DNA from: Hyphomicrobiales bacterium
GTDB lineage: Bacteria > Pseudomonadota > Alphaproteobacteria > Rhizobiales > Rhizobiaceae
Reading direction: 5' to 3'
DNA length: 64,000 nucleotides
NCBI GenBank assembly: GCA_900472175.1
Contig: UCHD01000001.1
Location: 682,001-746,000, forward strand
The notes beneath the pieces were generated by a model. That model worked only from the letters and a program-made list of their open reading frames with translations, did no database searches and was not told the origin of the DNA. Of the stretch, positions 36,937-46,353 are shown piece by piece. Both the position numbers and the translations under genes were made by a program. The first letter of the stretch is position 1. Each line of letters starts with the position of its first letter.

Positions 36937-38730
36937 ATGCATCGTTACCGCAGCCACACTTGTGCCGCTCTCCGCAAATCCGATGTCGGCCAGACCGTCC
37001 GCATCTCCGGCTGGGTTCACCGTGTCCGCGACCATGGCGGCCTGCTGTTCATCGATCTTCGCGATCATTACGGCATGACGCAGATCGTCGTCGATCCCGA
37101 CTCACCGGCCTTCAAGACAGCCGAGACCGTGCGCGGCGAATGGGTCATCCGCATCGACGGCACCGTCAAGGCGCGCTCCGACGAGACCGTCAACAAGCAG
37201 ATGGCGACCGGCGAGATCGAACTGTATGCGCATGAGATCGAAGTGCTCTCTGCTTCCAAGGAACTGCCGCTGCCGGTGTTCGGAGAGCCGGACTATCCGG
37301 AAGACATCCGCCTCAAGTACCGCTTCCTCGATCTTCGCCGCGAAACGCTGCACAAGAACATCGTCAAGCGCTCGCAGATCATTTCCGACATGCGCCTGCG
37401 CATGAACTCGGCTGGCTTTGCCGAATATTCGACACCGATTCTCACGGCCTCGTCGCCGGAAGGTGCGCGCGACTTCCTGGTCCCGAGCCGCATCCATCCG
37501 GGCACGTTCTTCGCGCTGCCGCAGGCACCGCAGCAGTACAAGCAGCTCTTGATGGTGGCCGGTTTCGACCGTTACTTCCAGATCGCCCCGTGCTTCCGTG
37601 ACGAAGACCCGCGCGCCGACCGCCTGCCGGGCGAATTCTACCAGCTCGACCTGGAAATGAGCTTCGTTACCCAGGAAGACGTCTGGGACACCATGGCGCC
37701 GATCATGACCGGCGTGTTCGAGCAGTTTGCCGAGGGCAAGCCCGTCACCAAGGAATGGCCGCGTATTCCGTATGATCAGGCGATCCGCAAGTACGGCTCC
37801 GACAAGCCGGACCTGCGCAACCCGATCGAGATGCAGGCCGTCACGGAGCATTTTGCCGGATCCGGCTTCAAGGTATTCGCCGGCATGATCGAGCGCGATC
37901 CGAAGGTCGAGGTCTGGGCAATCCCGGCCAAGACCGGTGGTTCGCGCGCGTTCTGCGACCGCATGAACGCCTGGGCGCAGTCGACCGGCCAGCCGGGCCT
38001 CGGCTACATCTTCTGGCGCAAGGAAGAAGACGGTACGACTGCGGGTTCCGGTCCGCTTGCCAAGAACATCGGCGAGGAGCGCACCGAGGCGCTGCGCACG
38101 CAGCTCGGCCTCGAAGCGGGCGATGCCTGCTTCTTCGTCGCCGGCGATCCGGCAAAATTCTACAAGTTCGCAGGCGAAGCCCGCACAAAGGCTGGCGAAG
38201 ACCTGAACCTTGTCGACCGCGACCGGTTCGAACTGTGCTGGATCATCGACTTCCCGTTCTACGAATGGAGCGAGGAAGACAAGAAGGTCGACTTTGCCCA
38301 CAACCCGTTCTCGATGCCGCAGGGTGGTCTCGAAGCCCTGCAGACGCAGGACCCGCTGACGATCAAGGCCTATCAGTATGACGCAGTCTGCAACGGCTTC
38401 GAAATCGCCTCGGGTTCGATCCGTAACCAGTCGCCGGAACTGATGGTCAAGGCATTCGAGCTGGTGGGCTTGAGCCAGACGGACGTTGAAGAGCGTTTTG
38501 GCGGCATGTACCGCGCCTTCCAGTACGGTGCGCCTCCGCATGGCGGTTGCGCCTTCGGCATCGACCGCGTCGTCATGCTGCTGCTGGGCGCCAAGAACCT
38601 GCGTGAGATCACGCTGTTCCCGATGAACCAGCAGGCACAGGACCTGCTGATGAACGCACCGGCCCCGGCTATGCCCAAGCAGCTTGCGGAATTGTCGCTG
38701 CGCGTCATCCCGCCGCTCAAGAAGGACTGA
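36937..38730 (+). CDS. aspS: Aspartyl-tRNA synthetase
   Basis: A 597-residue class II synthetase. N-terminal OB-fold anticodon domain [20 protein letters not shown]; motif 2 with [23 protein letters not shown] insertion domain in the middle; motif 3 [20 protein letters not shown]. Alphaproteobacterial enzymes of this type are often non-discriminating and charge both tRNA-Asp and tRNA-Asn; I cannot decide that here. A TTG at 36838 would add a non-conserved leader. Ends at a strong terminator. Confidence 0.98.
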   Translation: MHRYRSHTCAALRKSDVGQTVRISGWVHRVRDHGGLLFIDLRDHYGMTQIVVDPDSPAFKTAETVRGEWVIRIDGTVKARSDETVNKQMATGEIELYAHEIEVLSASKELPLPVFGEPDYPEDIRLKYRFLDLRRETLHKNIVKRSQIISDMRLRMNSAGFAEYSTPILTASSPEGARDFLVPSRIHPGTFFALPQAPQQYKQLLMVAGFDRYFQIAPCFRDEDPRADRLPGEFYQLDLEMSFVTQEDVWDTMAPIMTGVFEQFAEGKPVTKEWPRIPYDQAIRKYGSDKPDLRNPIEMQAVTEHFAGSGFKVFAGMIERDPKVEVWAIPAKTGGSRAFCDRMNAWAQSTGQPGLGYIFWRKEEDGTTAGSGPLAKNIGEERTEALRTQLGLEAGDACFFVAGDPAKFYKFAGEARTKAGEDLNLVDRDRFELCWIIDFPFYEWSEEDKKVDFAHNPFSMPQGGLEALQTQDPLTIKAYQYDAVCNGFEIASGSIRNQSPELMVKAFELVGLSQTDVEERFGGMYRAFQYGAPPHGGCAFGIDRVVMLLLGAKNLREITLFPMNQQAQDLLMNAPAPAMPKQLAELSLRVIPPLKKD

Positions 38731-38751
38731 GCGAAAGCGTCTGTCATTGTC

Positions 38752-38777
38752 AAACCCCGGCGGAGACGCCGGGGTTT
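38752..38777 (+). terminator. Rho-independent terminator after aspS
   Basis: Perfect 11-bp stem AAACCCCGGCG / CGCCGGGGTTT around GAGA, followed by more T. It separates aspS from the convergent VOC gene (stop at 38791). Confidence 0.92.
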
Positions 38778-38790
38778 TTTGTTGCGCTTG

Positions 38791-39153
38791 TTACCAGGCG
38801 TCGGGTTGGCGAACCATGTGAACGACATTGGCGGGGTTCATGATCCAGCCGCCCTGGAATTCCTCGCCGAGGTCCTCGATCTGGTCGCAGCGAATGGCGC
38901 CGCCGTCCTCAAGCCGGGCCAGCGCACCGCGATGGTCTTGCGCAAACAGTTCAAGCCAAACCTCCGCCTGGGTGAAATTCGGCGCTTCATCGATCCACAA
39001 CCGGTTCGGCCCGAGAAGAAAACCGACTGCCGGCGCTTTTTCCTCGAAAGGTTCCAGCCCGACGACATCGCGATAAAAGGCGATGACCGTATCGTATTGG
39101 TGCGAGGGAACTTTCATGGCGATGTTCAAGCCACCTTGGATTTTGACTGACAT
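38791..39153 (-). CDS. VOC family (glyoxalase/bleomycin-resistance fold) protein
   Basis: A 120-residue protein with paired beta-alpha-beta-beta-beta modules: MSVKIQGGLNIAMKVPSHQY opening, YRDVVGLEPFEEKAPAVGFL in the middle, and GGWIMNPANVVHMVRQPDAW at the end. Family members bind a metal and act as lyases, dioxygenases or binding proteins; the function here is unknown. The gene diverges from the remains of an ArsR-type regulator with a palindrome between them, so it was probably its target. Confidence 0.85.
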   Translation of the reverse strand: MSVKIQGGLNIAMKVPSHQYDTVIAFYRDVVGLEPFEEKAPAVGFLLGPNRLWIDEAPNFTQAEVWLELFAQDHRGALARLEDGGAIRCDQIEDLGEEFQGGWIMNPANVVHMVRQPDAW

Positions 39154-39252
39154 GGAGAGGCACCTTTCCTGGACATTGGGTTTGTTGCAATGCGGCGTGG
39201 TCATTTGCCCGGAAGGCATGTTCTCCCGGCCGATCCTGCCGCCAAAGAAATT

Positions 39253-39272
39253 ATGTTATAAAAATATAACAT
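39253..39272. promoter_or_regulatory. Palindrome ATGTTATA-N4-TATAACAT, candidate operator
   Basis: Perfect 8-bp arms (39253-39260 and 39265-39272) around AAAA. It is AT-rich, 100 bp upstream of the VOC start and overlapping the presumed start codon of the ArsR remnant. Size and composition fit an ArsR/winged-helix dimer site. Confidence 0.55.
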
Positions 39273-39520
39273 GTCAAGCGGCCAGGGCAGAACCGTAATT
39301 TTCTGGGCGTTGGCCGACGGCATGCGCCGGCGTTTGCTGGACGCCGTGAAGGGGGCGTGCAGATACGCGGCCCGCTTTGCGGGGCGGGGAGGGTGATGCG
39401 GCATCGCAAGATGCTGGAAAACGCTGATCTGGTGATTGCCTTCGCGAGGCACGCAAATATGCGGCCTCCCTGAATGCGCTTTCCTCTTGCCGGTCTCTTG
39501 TTGCGGAAGCAGAGGTCAGG
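39271..39520 (+). pseudogene. Frameshifted ArsR-family regulator remnant (end uncertain)
   Basis: From the ATG at 39271 the first frame reads FWALADGMRRRLLDAV, the usual ArsR opening (ALADxTRRxLLDxL), and stops at 39396. The frame beginning near 39348 then gives GRVMRHRKMLENADLVI, which fits the recognition helix and wing of the ArsR group found with AHSA1/VOC proteins (consensus near GVMKHLKxLExAGLV). A third frame gives EARKYAASLN, comparable with GREKxHYLN. Three pieces in the right order but different frames indicate a decayed regulator. The right end cannot be fixed. The rest of the gap (39154-39270, 39521-39663) has no gene. Confidence 0.6.
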
Positions 39521-39604
39521 GAGAGAGCATGCGTAAGATGGGCTTGGTCACATCCGTGGCCTTGCTCTCGCTTATCCATATTCTGGCGTAGCGCAATTCA
39601 TACA

Positions 39605-39644
39605 AAAGAGCCCCGGCCATCCCTTGAGATGGCCGGGGCTCTTT
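39605..39644 (-). terminator. Rho-independent terminator of the exported-protein gene
   Basis: Perfect 17-bp stem AAAGAGCCCCGGCCATC / GATGGCCGGGGCTCTTT with a 6-nt loop. It lies 20 bp beyond the stop of the gene at 39664-40857 and has T-runs on both strands. Confidence 0.9.
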
Positions 39645-39663
39645 GTTGTGATCAACGATGATG

Positions 39664-40857
39664 TCAATCGTTCGCGGTGACCTTGACGCCCAGCACGCTC
39701 GGGACCGTGTTCGGAGCGCCCATGGCGGCACCGATGATCATCGGGAAGGGAACCGGGCTGGCCGGCTCGGCTGAGATCGTCAGGCTCTTGGGGGCATCCA
39801 GGTAGCTGTTGACCGCGGTCGAAACCTGGTTCTGCAGCTCCGGAACATCAAGCTGCGCCATCATCAAAGGCACCATCCCCTTCAGCGACTGGGCTAGCTG
39901 GTCGCCGGATATGCCCTGCTGCGAACCGACATAGTCGAGCACGCGCTTGGTGATCGTTGCATCGTCGAAACGGATCGAGGCGCTGTTGAAGGTTAGCTGC
40001 TGGATGAGGCCCATCATCGAGAGGCCCATGGCCTGCACACCCTCTTCCTTGTTCGGGTTTGCGTCAGAAGCCTTCATGGCTTCCTGCATCGACTTCATGA
40101 AGTCCAGCGTATAGCCGGAAATGTCGAGTGCGAGCGCCAGGCGGCCGACATTGGCGAAGTCGAAGGCGTATTCTTCCAGCGAGACGTTGCCGCTAGCAAC
40201 TTCCCAGCTGCCTTTTATGGTCATTTCGCCGGCAAGGGCCTTCAAACCGAGCTTTTCGATCGCGTCCTTGGCCTTGGCATCTTCGACATCGGAAAGATCC
40301 GCCTTGATGCCGGACATCGTGGCGTCGAAATCGAAACCGGCATCGCTTTCCTGCTTCGTCAGGTTGGCTTCCGATTCTTCCATCGAAAACACCTGCTTGC
40401 CCTTCGACGTGACCGTCACGGGGCCGGTGCCTGCAGTTTCGTAAAGAACCATGTCGTTGATCGTGCCGCCGTTGGGATTGCCGGGGATCGACAGGCCGCC
40501 AAGGGTGATGTCCTTCGCAGTCACCTGAGATTCGGCTTCCTTGATGTCGACGTCCGGCAGCGTGACGGTCTCGACGTAATAGCCGCCCCCATCGGTCTCC
40601 TCGACGCCTTCCAGCGTCACTTCGCCGATCTTGAAGCCGGAGTCGGGTGCAGTCGTCGCTTTGAAGCTGACACCGGAGAGCGTCACGGTGGTGCCGTCGA
40701 CAGCGACTTTTTCATAGCTGACGTTTGCGCCGTTCAGCGCATAGGCAGCGTTCAACTTGGTGACGAGATCCGCGCCGTCGAGCGCGAAGGCCGGACCGGA
40801 AAGGCCGATGAAAGCGGCGCTCGTCAGCATCAGACGGAGATTGCGGGTAGGCATCAT
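39664..40857 (-). CDS. Conserved exported protein of unknown function
   Basis: A 397-residue periplasmic protein with a Sec signal (NLRLMLTSAAFIGLSGPAFA). The mature part is beta-rich, with repeated short strands of the kind SYEKVAVDGTTVTLSGVSF and TAKDITLGGLSIPG, suggesting a long repeat fold like those of AsmA- or DUF945-type envelope proteins. No catalytic motif. GAGGA precedes the ATG. Two direct repeats lie just upstream (40874-40900) and a strong terminator follows. I cannot name the family with confidence. Confidence 0.75.
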   Translation of the reverse strand: MMPTRNLRLMLTSAAFIGLSGPAFALDGADLVTKLNAAYALNGANVSYEKVAVDGTTVTLSGVSFKATTAPDSGFKIGEVTLEGVEETDGGGYYVETVTLPDVDIKEAESQVTAKDITLGGLSIPGNPNGGTINDMVLYETAGTGPVTVTSKGKQVFSMEESEANLTKQESDAGFDFDATMSGIKADLSDVEDAKAKDAIEKLGLKALAGEMTIKGSWEVASGNVSLEEYAFDFANVGRLALALDISGYTLDFMKSMQEAMKASDANPNKEEGVQAMGLSMMGLIQQLTFNSASIRFDDATITKRVLDYVGSQQGISGDQLAQSLKGMVPLMMAQLDVPELQNQVSTAVNSYLDAPKSLTISAEPASPVPFPMIIGAAMGAPNTVPSVLGVKVTAND

Positions 40858-40873
40858 AGGGTGGTTCCTCGTT

Positions 40874-40900
40874 GTAAAGGTCTAAACTGTAAGGGTCTAA
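40874..40900 (-). repeat. Tandem direct repeat upstream of the exported-protein gene
   Basis: GTAAAGGTCTAA (40874-40885) and GTAAGGGTCTAA (40889-40900) match at 11 of 12 positions with a 15-bp period, 17-43 bp upstream of the start codon. On the coding strand they read TTAGACC(C/T)TTAC. They could be an activator or repressor site. Confidence 0.45.
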
Positions 40901-40918
40901 TTTCGAAGGCATTTCTAA

Positions 40919-40990
40919 TACGGATTAAGGCCGAAATATATTCGAATTGCTTCGATGGGCGATGTTTTGCGTGGGAAGCCTTAATTCGTA
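40919..40990. repeat. Inverted repeat in the gap before parC
   Basis: TACGGATTAAGGC (40919-40931) and GCCTTAATTCGTA (40978-40990) are complementary at 12 of 13 positions, with 46 bp between. The rest of the 366-bp gap (40858-41223) shows no gene; a small TTGC-GGTA-GCAA hairpin lies just before the parC start. Confidence 0.4.
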
Positions 40991-41223
40991 TGAAAAGTGT
41001 GTCAGCCGCCGTTCTCCAGCTCTTAGAAAGTTCCGTCGGCGAAATCGAACGGCTTTTCGGATGCTGGTAAACGATTCTCTTTCGCGCAACCATGAGGAGT
41101 GGATGGCGCAGGATGTTTTGCCGGTCATCTTTTGGATGGCGAATAACGTCCCAGCCTGGGTTCTCCACAGCGCAATCCCCTGCAATCCTTGCCGTTCAGG
41201 GTTTGTTGCGGTAGCAAGAAATC

Positions 41224-43500
41224 ATGGGACAGAGCCTTTTGCCGCCGTCGGGCGGAGACGATCATATTCAGCCGGTTGACCTCAAGGCAGCGCTGGAAGA
41301 GCGCTATCTTGCCTATGCGCTATCGACCATCATGCACCGGGCGTTGCCGGACGTGCGCGACGGCCTGAAGCCGGTGCATCGCCGCATCGTTCATGCGATG
41401 AGCGAAATGGGGCTGCGCTCCAACTCGTCATTCAAGAAATGCGCCCGTATCGTCGGTGACGTCATCGGTAAATTCCACCCGCATGGCGACCAGTCGGTCT
41501 ACGATGCGCTGGTGCGTCTGGCGCAGGATTTTTCGCAGCGCTACCCGATCGTCGATGGCCAGGGCAACTTCGGCAATATCGACGGCGACAGTGCGGCTGC
41601 CTATCGATACACCGAAGCCCGCATGACCGATGTGGCGAGCCTTCTGCTCGAAGGCATCGACCAGGACGCGGTGGATTTCCGGCCGACCTATAACGAGGAA
41701 GATCAGGAGCCGGTCGTCATGCCCGGCGCCTTCCCCAATCTTTTGGCCAACGGCGCTTCCGGTATCGCCGTCGGAATGGCAACCTCGATCCCGCCGCACA
41801 ATGCCCACGAACTCTGTGACGCCGCCCTTCACCTGATCAAGAACCCGGCTGCGACGATCGAGGAGCTGATGCTCGATCCGAACAATCCGGAGCGCGGCGG
41901 CATCGAAGGCCCGGATCTTCCGACCGGCGGCATCATCATCGACAGCCGCGAAAGCATCATCGAAGCCTACAAGACCGGCCGCGGTGGTTTTCGCGTTCGT
42001 GCCAAGTGGGAGGTCGAGGATACCGGCCGTGGCGGCTATCAGATCGTTGTCACCGAAATTCCTTTCCAGGTGCAGAAGTCGCGGCTGATCGAAAAGATCG
42101 CCGAACTGCTGCTTGCCCGAAAACTGCCGCTGCTCGAAGACGTGCGCGACGAATCGGCCGAGGACGTGCGCCTCGTTCTGGTGCCGAAGAGCCGCTCGGT
42201 CGATCCGACGATCCTGATGGAATCGCTGTTCAAGCTGTCGGAACTGGAAAACCGCATTCCGCTCAACATGAACGTGCTCTCCATGGGCCGCGTTCCGAAG
42301 GTCATGGCGCTGAACGAGGTTCTGCTCGAATGGCTGGATCATCGCCGTGAAGTTTTGCAGCGCCGCTCGCGCTTCCGGCTGGCCGCCATCGATCGCCGCC
42401 TGGAAATCCTTGGCGGTTATCTGGTTGCCTATCTCAATCTCGACGAGGTGATCCGTATCATCCGCGAGGAGGATGAGCCGAAGCCCGCCCTGATGGAGCG
42501 CTTCACGCTCACCGACCTGCAGGCCGAATCGATCCTCAACATGCGCCTGCGCTCGTTGCGCAAGCTGGAAGAGTTCGAAATCCGCACCGAATTCGATTCT
42601 CTGTCGAAGGAAAAGGCCGAGATCGAGGCGCTGCTGGCGTCGGACGAGAAGCAGTGGCAGACCGTTGCCTGGGAAATCGGCGAGGTGAAGAAGAAGTTCG
42701 CCAAGGCCACCGAAATCGGCCGCCGCCGCACGCTGTTCTCGAATGCGCCAGAAGCCGATCTGGAAGCCATCCAGCAGGCGATGATCGAGAAGGAACCGAT
42801 CACCGTCGTCATCTCTGAAAAGGGCTGGATCCGCGCGCTGAAGGGGCACATTTCCGATGTCTCGACGCTACAGTTCAAGGAGGGCGACGGGCTGAAGCTG
42901 TCGTTTCCGGCCTCGACCACCGACCGCATCCTCGTCGTTACCACCGGCGGCAAGGCCTATACGCTGGGCGGCGACAAGCTGCCGGGCGGGCGCGGCCATG
43001 GCGAGCCGCTGCGCATTATCGTCGACATGGAAAACGATCAGGACGTGCTGACCGCCTTCGTCCACGATCCGGCGCGAAAGCTGCTGATCGCGTCTGCGGC
43101 TGGCAACGGTTTCGTGGTGCTGGAAGGCGATATGGCCGCCAACACCCGCAAGGGCAAGCAGATCATGAACGTTGCCATGCCGGACGAGGCCAAGCTGGTC
43201 ATTCCGGTCAAGGGCGATCATGTCGCCATCGTCGGCGAAAACCGCAAGATGCTGGCCTTCCCGCTGGTGCAGATCCCGGAAATGGGCCGCGGCAAGGGCG
43301 TGCGCCTGCAGCGCTACAAGGATGGCGGCGTTTCCGATATCCGATGCTTTGCCATTGCCGACGGCCTGACATGGGCCGACAGCGCCGGTCGCAGCTTTAC
43401 CAAGAGCAAGGACGAACTGGCCGAATGGCTGGGCGACCGTGCCACCGCTGGCAGGGTCGTGCCGAAGGGCTTCCCGAGGAGTGGTAAGTTTACGGGGTGA
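41224..43500 (+). CDS. parC: DNA topoisomerase IV subunit A
   Basis: A 758-residue subunit that cuts and rejoins DNA to decatenate chromosomes. Opens with the DHLL-type segment [20 protein letters not shown]; the catalytic tyrosine sits in [16 protein letters not shown]; the QRDR-equivalent region is [16 protein letters not shown]. The C-terminal beta-pinwheel is short, which favours ParC over GyrA, and no GyrA-box (QRRGGKG) is present. Monocistronic. Confidence 0.96.
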   Translation: MGQSLLPPSGGDDHIQPVDLKAALEERYLAYALSTIMHRALPDVRDGLKPVHRRIVHAMSEMGLRSNSSFKKCARIVGDVIGKFHPHGDQSVYDALVRLAQDFSQRYPIVDGQGNFGNIDGDSAAAYRYTEARMTDVASLLLEGIDQDAVDFRPTYNEEDQEPVVMPGAFPNLLANGASGIAVGMATSIPPHNAHELCDAALHLIKNPAATIEELMLDPNNPERGGIEGPDLPTGGIIIDSRESIIEAYKTGRGGFRVRAKWEVEDTGRGGYQIVVTEIPFQVQKSRLIEKIAELLLARKLPLLEDVRDESAEDVRLVLVPKSRSVDPTILMESLFKLSELENRIPLNMNVLSMGRVPKVMALNEVLLEWLDHRREVLQRRSRFRLAAIDRRLEILGGYLVAYLNLDEVIRIIREEDEPKPALMERFTLTDLQAESILNMRLRSLRKLEEFEIRTEFDSLSKEKAEIEALLASDEKQWQTVAWEIGEVKKKFAKATEIGRRRTLFSNAPEADLEAIQQAMIEKEPITVVISEKGWIRALKGHISDVSTLQFKEGDGLKLSFPASTTDRILVVTTGGKAYTLGGDKLPGGRGHGEPLRIIVDMENDQDVLTAFVHDPARKLLIASAAGNGFVVLEGDMAANTRKGKQIMNVAMPDEAKLVIPVKGDHVAIVGENRKMLAFPLVQIPEMGRGKGVRLQRYKDGGVSDIRCFAIADGLTWADSAGRSFTKSKDELAEWLGDRATAGRVVPKGFPRSGKFTG

Positions 43501-43525
43501 TGGCTTCCGGAGGCGGCAAGTTTGC

Positions 43526-43710
43526 TTAAAGCAATCCTGTATTTGTCTCCAATTGACTTCCGATGTCAGTCCCGGCTGCCGGAAGAATAATTACGCCGTC
43601 GGTGATTGAAGAGAAAGTTTATCGCCTGCTTTCCAATCAAACTTCGCCAGCATTCTCTTAGGGAGGATAACCCCCTCTTCAGCGCCAATCTTTCGTATTT
43701 TGACCTTCAT
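43526..43710 (-). pseudogene. AbrB/MazE-type antitoxin remnant
   Basis: From the ATG at 43708-43710 the protein reads MKVKIRKIGAEEGVILPKRM, then LAKFDWKAGDKLSL, a clear SpoVT-AbrB DNA-binding domain of the kind found in MazE-like antitoxins. The frame then stops at 43591 after 39 residues. One frame over, the sequence continues as SITDGVIILPAAGTDIGSQL and stops at 43526, which is the expected second half (DGV.L.P...). A single frameshift therefore breaks the gene. No toxin gene (Doc/Fic or PIN) is next to it. A functional 39-residue protein is the less likely alternative. Confidence 0.68.
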
Positions 43711-43773
43711 GCCGAGGCTCAAATGTCCGTCGGCAATTATTGCACTACCATAAGTTAAGGGAAATCTTGACTT

Positions 43774-44679
43774 TCACCCGGTAAACGGAAACTCGTTCGA
43801 CGCATCCACGGCCGATTTCTTCCGCATTTGCCAGACCGAATGCCCGACCAAGGCCAGAATCAGCACTGCGCCGCCGATCAGGGTCTGCGACGTCGGGACT
43901 TCCATGAAGACGATCCAGATCCACAGCGGCGCGAGGATGGTTTCGAGCAGGTAGAACATGCCCACTTCCGGCGCGGACAGATAGCGCGGGCCGGTGGCGA
44001 GGCAGAAGAAGGCGAGCGGGATCATGATCAGGCCGTCGAACATGATCCAACCCGGATGGGCAATGGCAAGGCCTTCCGCTGGCGACAGAAGATAACCGAT
44101 GATGGCGGGGAAGATTGCGGTTGCCAGTGGCACCAGCCCCATGTCCTTGCCGCTGGCGCGGCTGACGGTGATAGCGGAGGCGAGCATCAGGGCGGAACAG
44201 ACCGCCATGGCGTCGCCGAAGAAATTGCCGCTCTTCAACCCGTCCTGAACGATCAGCCCGACGCCACAGACCATCACGGCCATGGTCACCAGCGTTGCAT
44301 TGGACGGACGTTCTTTCAGGAAGACCCAGGAGAGGATGGCGGCAAACATCGAGGTGAAGGCGACGATGAAGACGACATTGGCCGTTGCGGTGTTGAAGAC
44401 GGACAGAAGGAAGGTAAAGGAGCCGAGGCCGTAGAACAGACCGGCGAGCAGCCCTGCCTTGCCTGGCACCAGGGCGATCTTGCGGCCGAGGAACTTATTG
44501 AGAACCACCCACGCGACCAGCGCGACGGCGAAGGTGCACAGGCTGCGGACTGCCAGCAGCGACCAGACCTCGCCATCGGCGGAGCGGATCAGAGGGATGT
44601 CGAAAGAAAGGGCAAGGCCGCCAAGGCCGGTGATGAGAAGACCGCGGCGGTGGTGGGCGGCATCGATGGGTTCACTCAA
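43774..44679 (-). CDS. DMT-superfamily (EamA) transporter
   Basis: A 301-residue inner-membrane protein with ten helices in two EamA repeats; repeat 2 includes FTSMFAAILSWVFLKERPSN, the usual end of repeat 1 and family signature (ERP), and FLLETILAPLWIWIVFMEVP is the counterpart. Substrates of this family are metabolites or amino acids; none is indicated. It lies 27 bp downstream of bpt on the same strand and may be co-transcribed. Confidence 0.9.
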   Translation of the reverse strand: MSEPIDAAHHRRGLLITGLGGLALSFDIPLIRSADGEVWSLLAVRSLCTFAVALVAWVVLNKFLGRKIALVPGKAGLLAGLFYGLGSFTFLLSVFNTATANVVFIVAFTSMFAAILSWVFLKERPSNATLVTMAVMVCGVGLIVQDGLKSGNFFGDAMAVCSALMLASAITVSRASGKDMGLVPLATAIFPAIIGYLLSPAEGLAIAHPGWIMFDGLIMIPLAFFCLATGPRYLSAPEVGMFYLLETILAPLWIWIVFMEVPTSQTLIGGAVLILALVGHSVWQMRKKSAVDASNEFPFTG

Positions 44680-44706
44680 GATTTCGTCCTGTCAGGTGGA
44701 GGCACT

Positions 44707-45453
44707 TTATCCTGTATAGCGCTCCCAACCCTGGGCCATAAGGTGCTCCTGCGGCAGAAACTTTGTTTTATAGTCCATTTTGCGCGATCCCTTGACCCAA
44801 TAGCCAAGATAGACGTGCGGCAGGCCCCGTTCCTTCACTTTGCGGATGTGATCGAGGATCATGAAGGTGCCGAGCGAACGGTCGGCGAGATCAGGGTCGA
44901 AATAGGAATAGACCATCGACAGGCCGTCACCCATCTTGTCGGTCAGTGCCGCCGAAATCAGCGGTCCCTTCGCCTTGCCGATCGTGTCGCCTTCGACCTT
45001 GAGCCGGTATTCGATGATCTTGGTGTTGACGTGGGTATCCTCGACCATCATCGCGTAATCCAGCACCGACATGTCGGACATGCCGCCCTTCTGGTGGCGG
45101 TGGTCGAGATAGCGGCGAAACAGGCTGTATTGTTCGCTGGAGGGCTCTGCCGGATATTCCGTCGAGACCACGTCGCTGTTCAAGGCCAAGATACGCCGCA
45201 TCGAGCGGGTCGGCGAAAATTCACCGGCGACGATGCGGACGGAAACACAGGCTCGGCAGCTTTCGCAGGCCGGCCGGTAGGCGATATTCTGTGATCGGCG
45301 GAAACCGCCCTGGGTGAGCAGATCGTTGAGTTCCGGCGCCCGTTCGCCGACCATATGGGTAAATACCTTCCGTTCCATCTCCTGCGGCAAATACGGGCAG
45401 GTTGCCGGCGCGGTCAGGTAGAACTGTGGAGACGGTGCAGTTTGCGTGTTCAT
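44707..45453 (-). CDS. bpt: Aspartate/glutamate leucyltransferase (bacterial N-end rule)
   Basis: A 248-residue aminoacyl-tRNA-protein transferase that adds Leu to N-terminal Asp or Glu, marking proteins for ClpS/ClpAP. Family features: [20 protein letters not shown], the cysteine cluster [25 protein letters not shown], and [20 protein letters not shown] with [19 protein letters not shown] and ATE_C domains are both complete. Arginyltransferase (Ate1) is related, but length and motifs fit Bpt. Confidence 0.94.
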   Translation of the reverse strand: MNTQTAPSPQFYLTAPATCPYLPQEMERKVFTHMVGERAPELNDLLTQGGFRRSQNIAYRPACESCRACVSVRIVAGEFSPTRSMRRILALNSDVVSTEYPAEPSSEQYSLFRRYLDHRHQKGGMSDMSVLDYAMMVEDTHVNTKIIEYRLKVEGDTIGKAKGPLISAALTDKMGDGLSMVYSYFDPDLADRSLGTFMILDHIRKVKERGLPHVYLGYWVKGSRKMDYKTKFLPQEHLMAQGWERYTG

Positions 45454-45582
45454 ATGGCGCGGGGGTCGCTCTTCTTGGCCGCTTGAATAACATTAGCATG
45501 GCGCAAGATTAGAAAAGGTCAATCGCGACTTTTTGAACTGTCGCGTTACGAGGCAATAAAGCGTGATTTAGATGGCGTGGGA

Positions 45583-45607
45583 AAGGGCTGGTTTAGCAGC
45601 AGCCCTT
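45583..45607 (-). terminator. Terminator-like hairpin after the RDD gene
   Basis: AAGGGCTG (45583-45590) pairs with CAGCCCTT (45600-45607). Read on the reverse strand it lies about 13 nt beyond the RDD stop and is followed by TTTCCC. The T-run is short. Confidence 0.45.
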
Positions 45608-45619
45608 CCTGTGGAGGGA

Positions 45620-46084
45620 TCAAAAGGTATCGCGCCGGATGGTAACGGTGCCGATGAGCAGATCGTGCAACAGGCGGCCGCGATCGGTGAACAGGCCGAC
45701 AAGCAGAACCAGAGGGGTCAGAATTGCGTTGGCAATCCAGAAGATCACCAGATGGACGATCGCAGTGAGAAAATCCATCGGCCGGCCGTCGGTGCGGGCA
45801 ATCGCCAGGCCCATCATGTTCATGCCGGGCGAAGCCTGTTTCGGGCCACCCACGGTCATGCCGAAATAGAGCATCGCAAGGCCGGCAAACAGCACCGGAT
45901 AAAGCAGGAAACCCAGGCCGAACGTCAGGATGCCGAGAAAGAACACGACAACGGCGGCCGGAATCCAGAGAAGCCCGACAATCGCATAATCGATGATGAA
46001 CGCCATGACGCGGCGGCTGAGCACGCCCTGATAGGCCCGCCAGTCGCTGGTAGGGATTCTGAGGTTTTCGTCCTGCACACTCAT
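45620..46084 (-). CDS. RDD family membrane protein
   Basis: A 154-residue protein with three hydrophobic segments. The RDD signature is present: SRRVMAFIIDYAIVG at the first helix, PGMNMMGLAIARTDGRPMDF before the last, and RGRLLHDLLIGTVTIRR at the end. Function unknown in general; some relatives affect sodium/proton exchange. ATG 46084 is preferred over a frame extending to 46135. The gap to 46353 has no gene; a hairpin AAGCCCGC/GCGGGTTT lies near 46183-46205. Confidence 0.9.
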   Translation of the reverse strand: MSVQDENLRIPTSDWRAYQGVLSRRVMAFIIDYAIVGLLWIPAAVVVFFLGILTFGLGFLLYPVLFAGLAMLYFGMTVGGPKQASPGMNMMGLAIARTDGRPMDFLTAIVHLVIFWIANAILTPLVLLVGLFTDRGRLLHDLLIGTVTIRRDTF

Positions 46085-46353
46085 GTCTTCATCTCCGTTC
46101 TCCCTCTGATATGGGAAGTGGCGGCCAAAATGCAAATCCTCGCAGCCTATGCTCCCATGGATTTCAAATTGGCAGCCTGGAAAAGCCCGCGGTTGCGGCG
46201 GGTTTCGCGGATTCTTCAGTTTGCATTCATCCGAATATGCTAACGCTGAGACAGCCCTGCGTATCTGGGACGCTCACCTTCCTAAAACACACTGGTTTAC
46301 GGCTGTTTTGTTGATAAGCAGCGGCATATCAGACAGTTCACCGGTTTTTCGCC

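Noticed and set aside
43501..43773. Gap after parC as a plain intergenic region
   Set aside because: It contains the antitoxin remnant reported at 43526-43710, so it is not empty.
46183..46205. Hairpin AAGCCCGC/GCGGGTTT between the RDD and GGEEF genes
   Set aside because: It lies between divergent starts, where a terminator has no obvious transcript to end, and the stem is only moderate; probably chance in GC-rich DNA.
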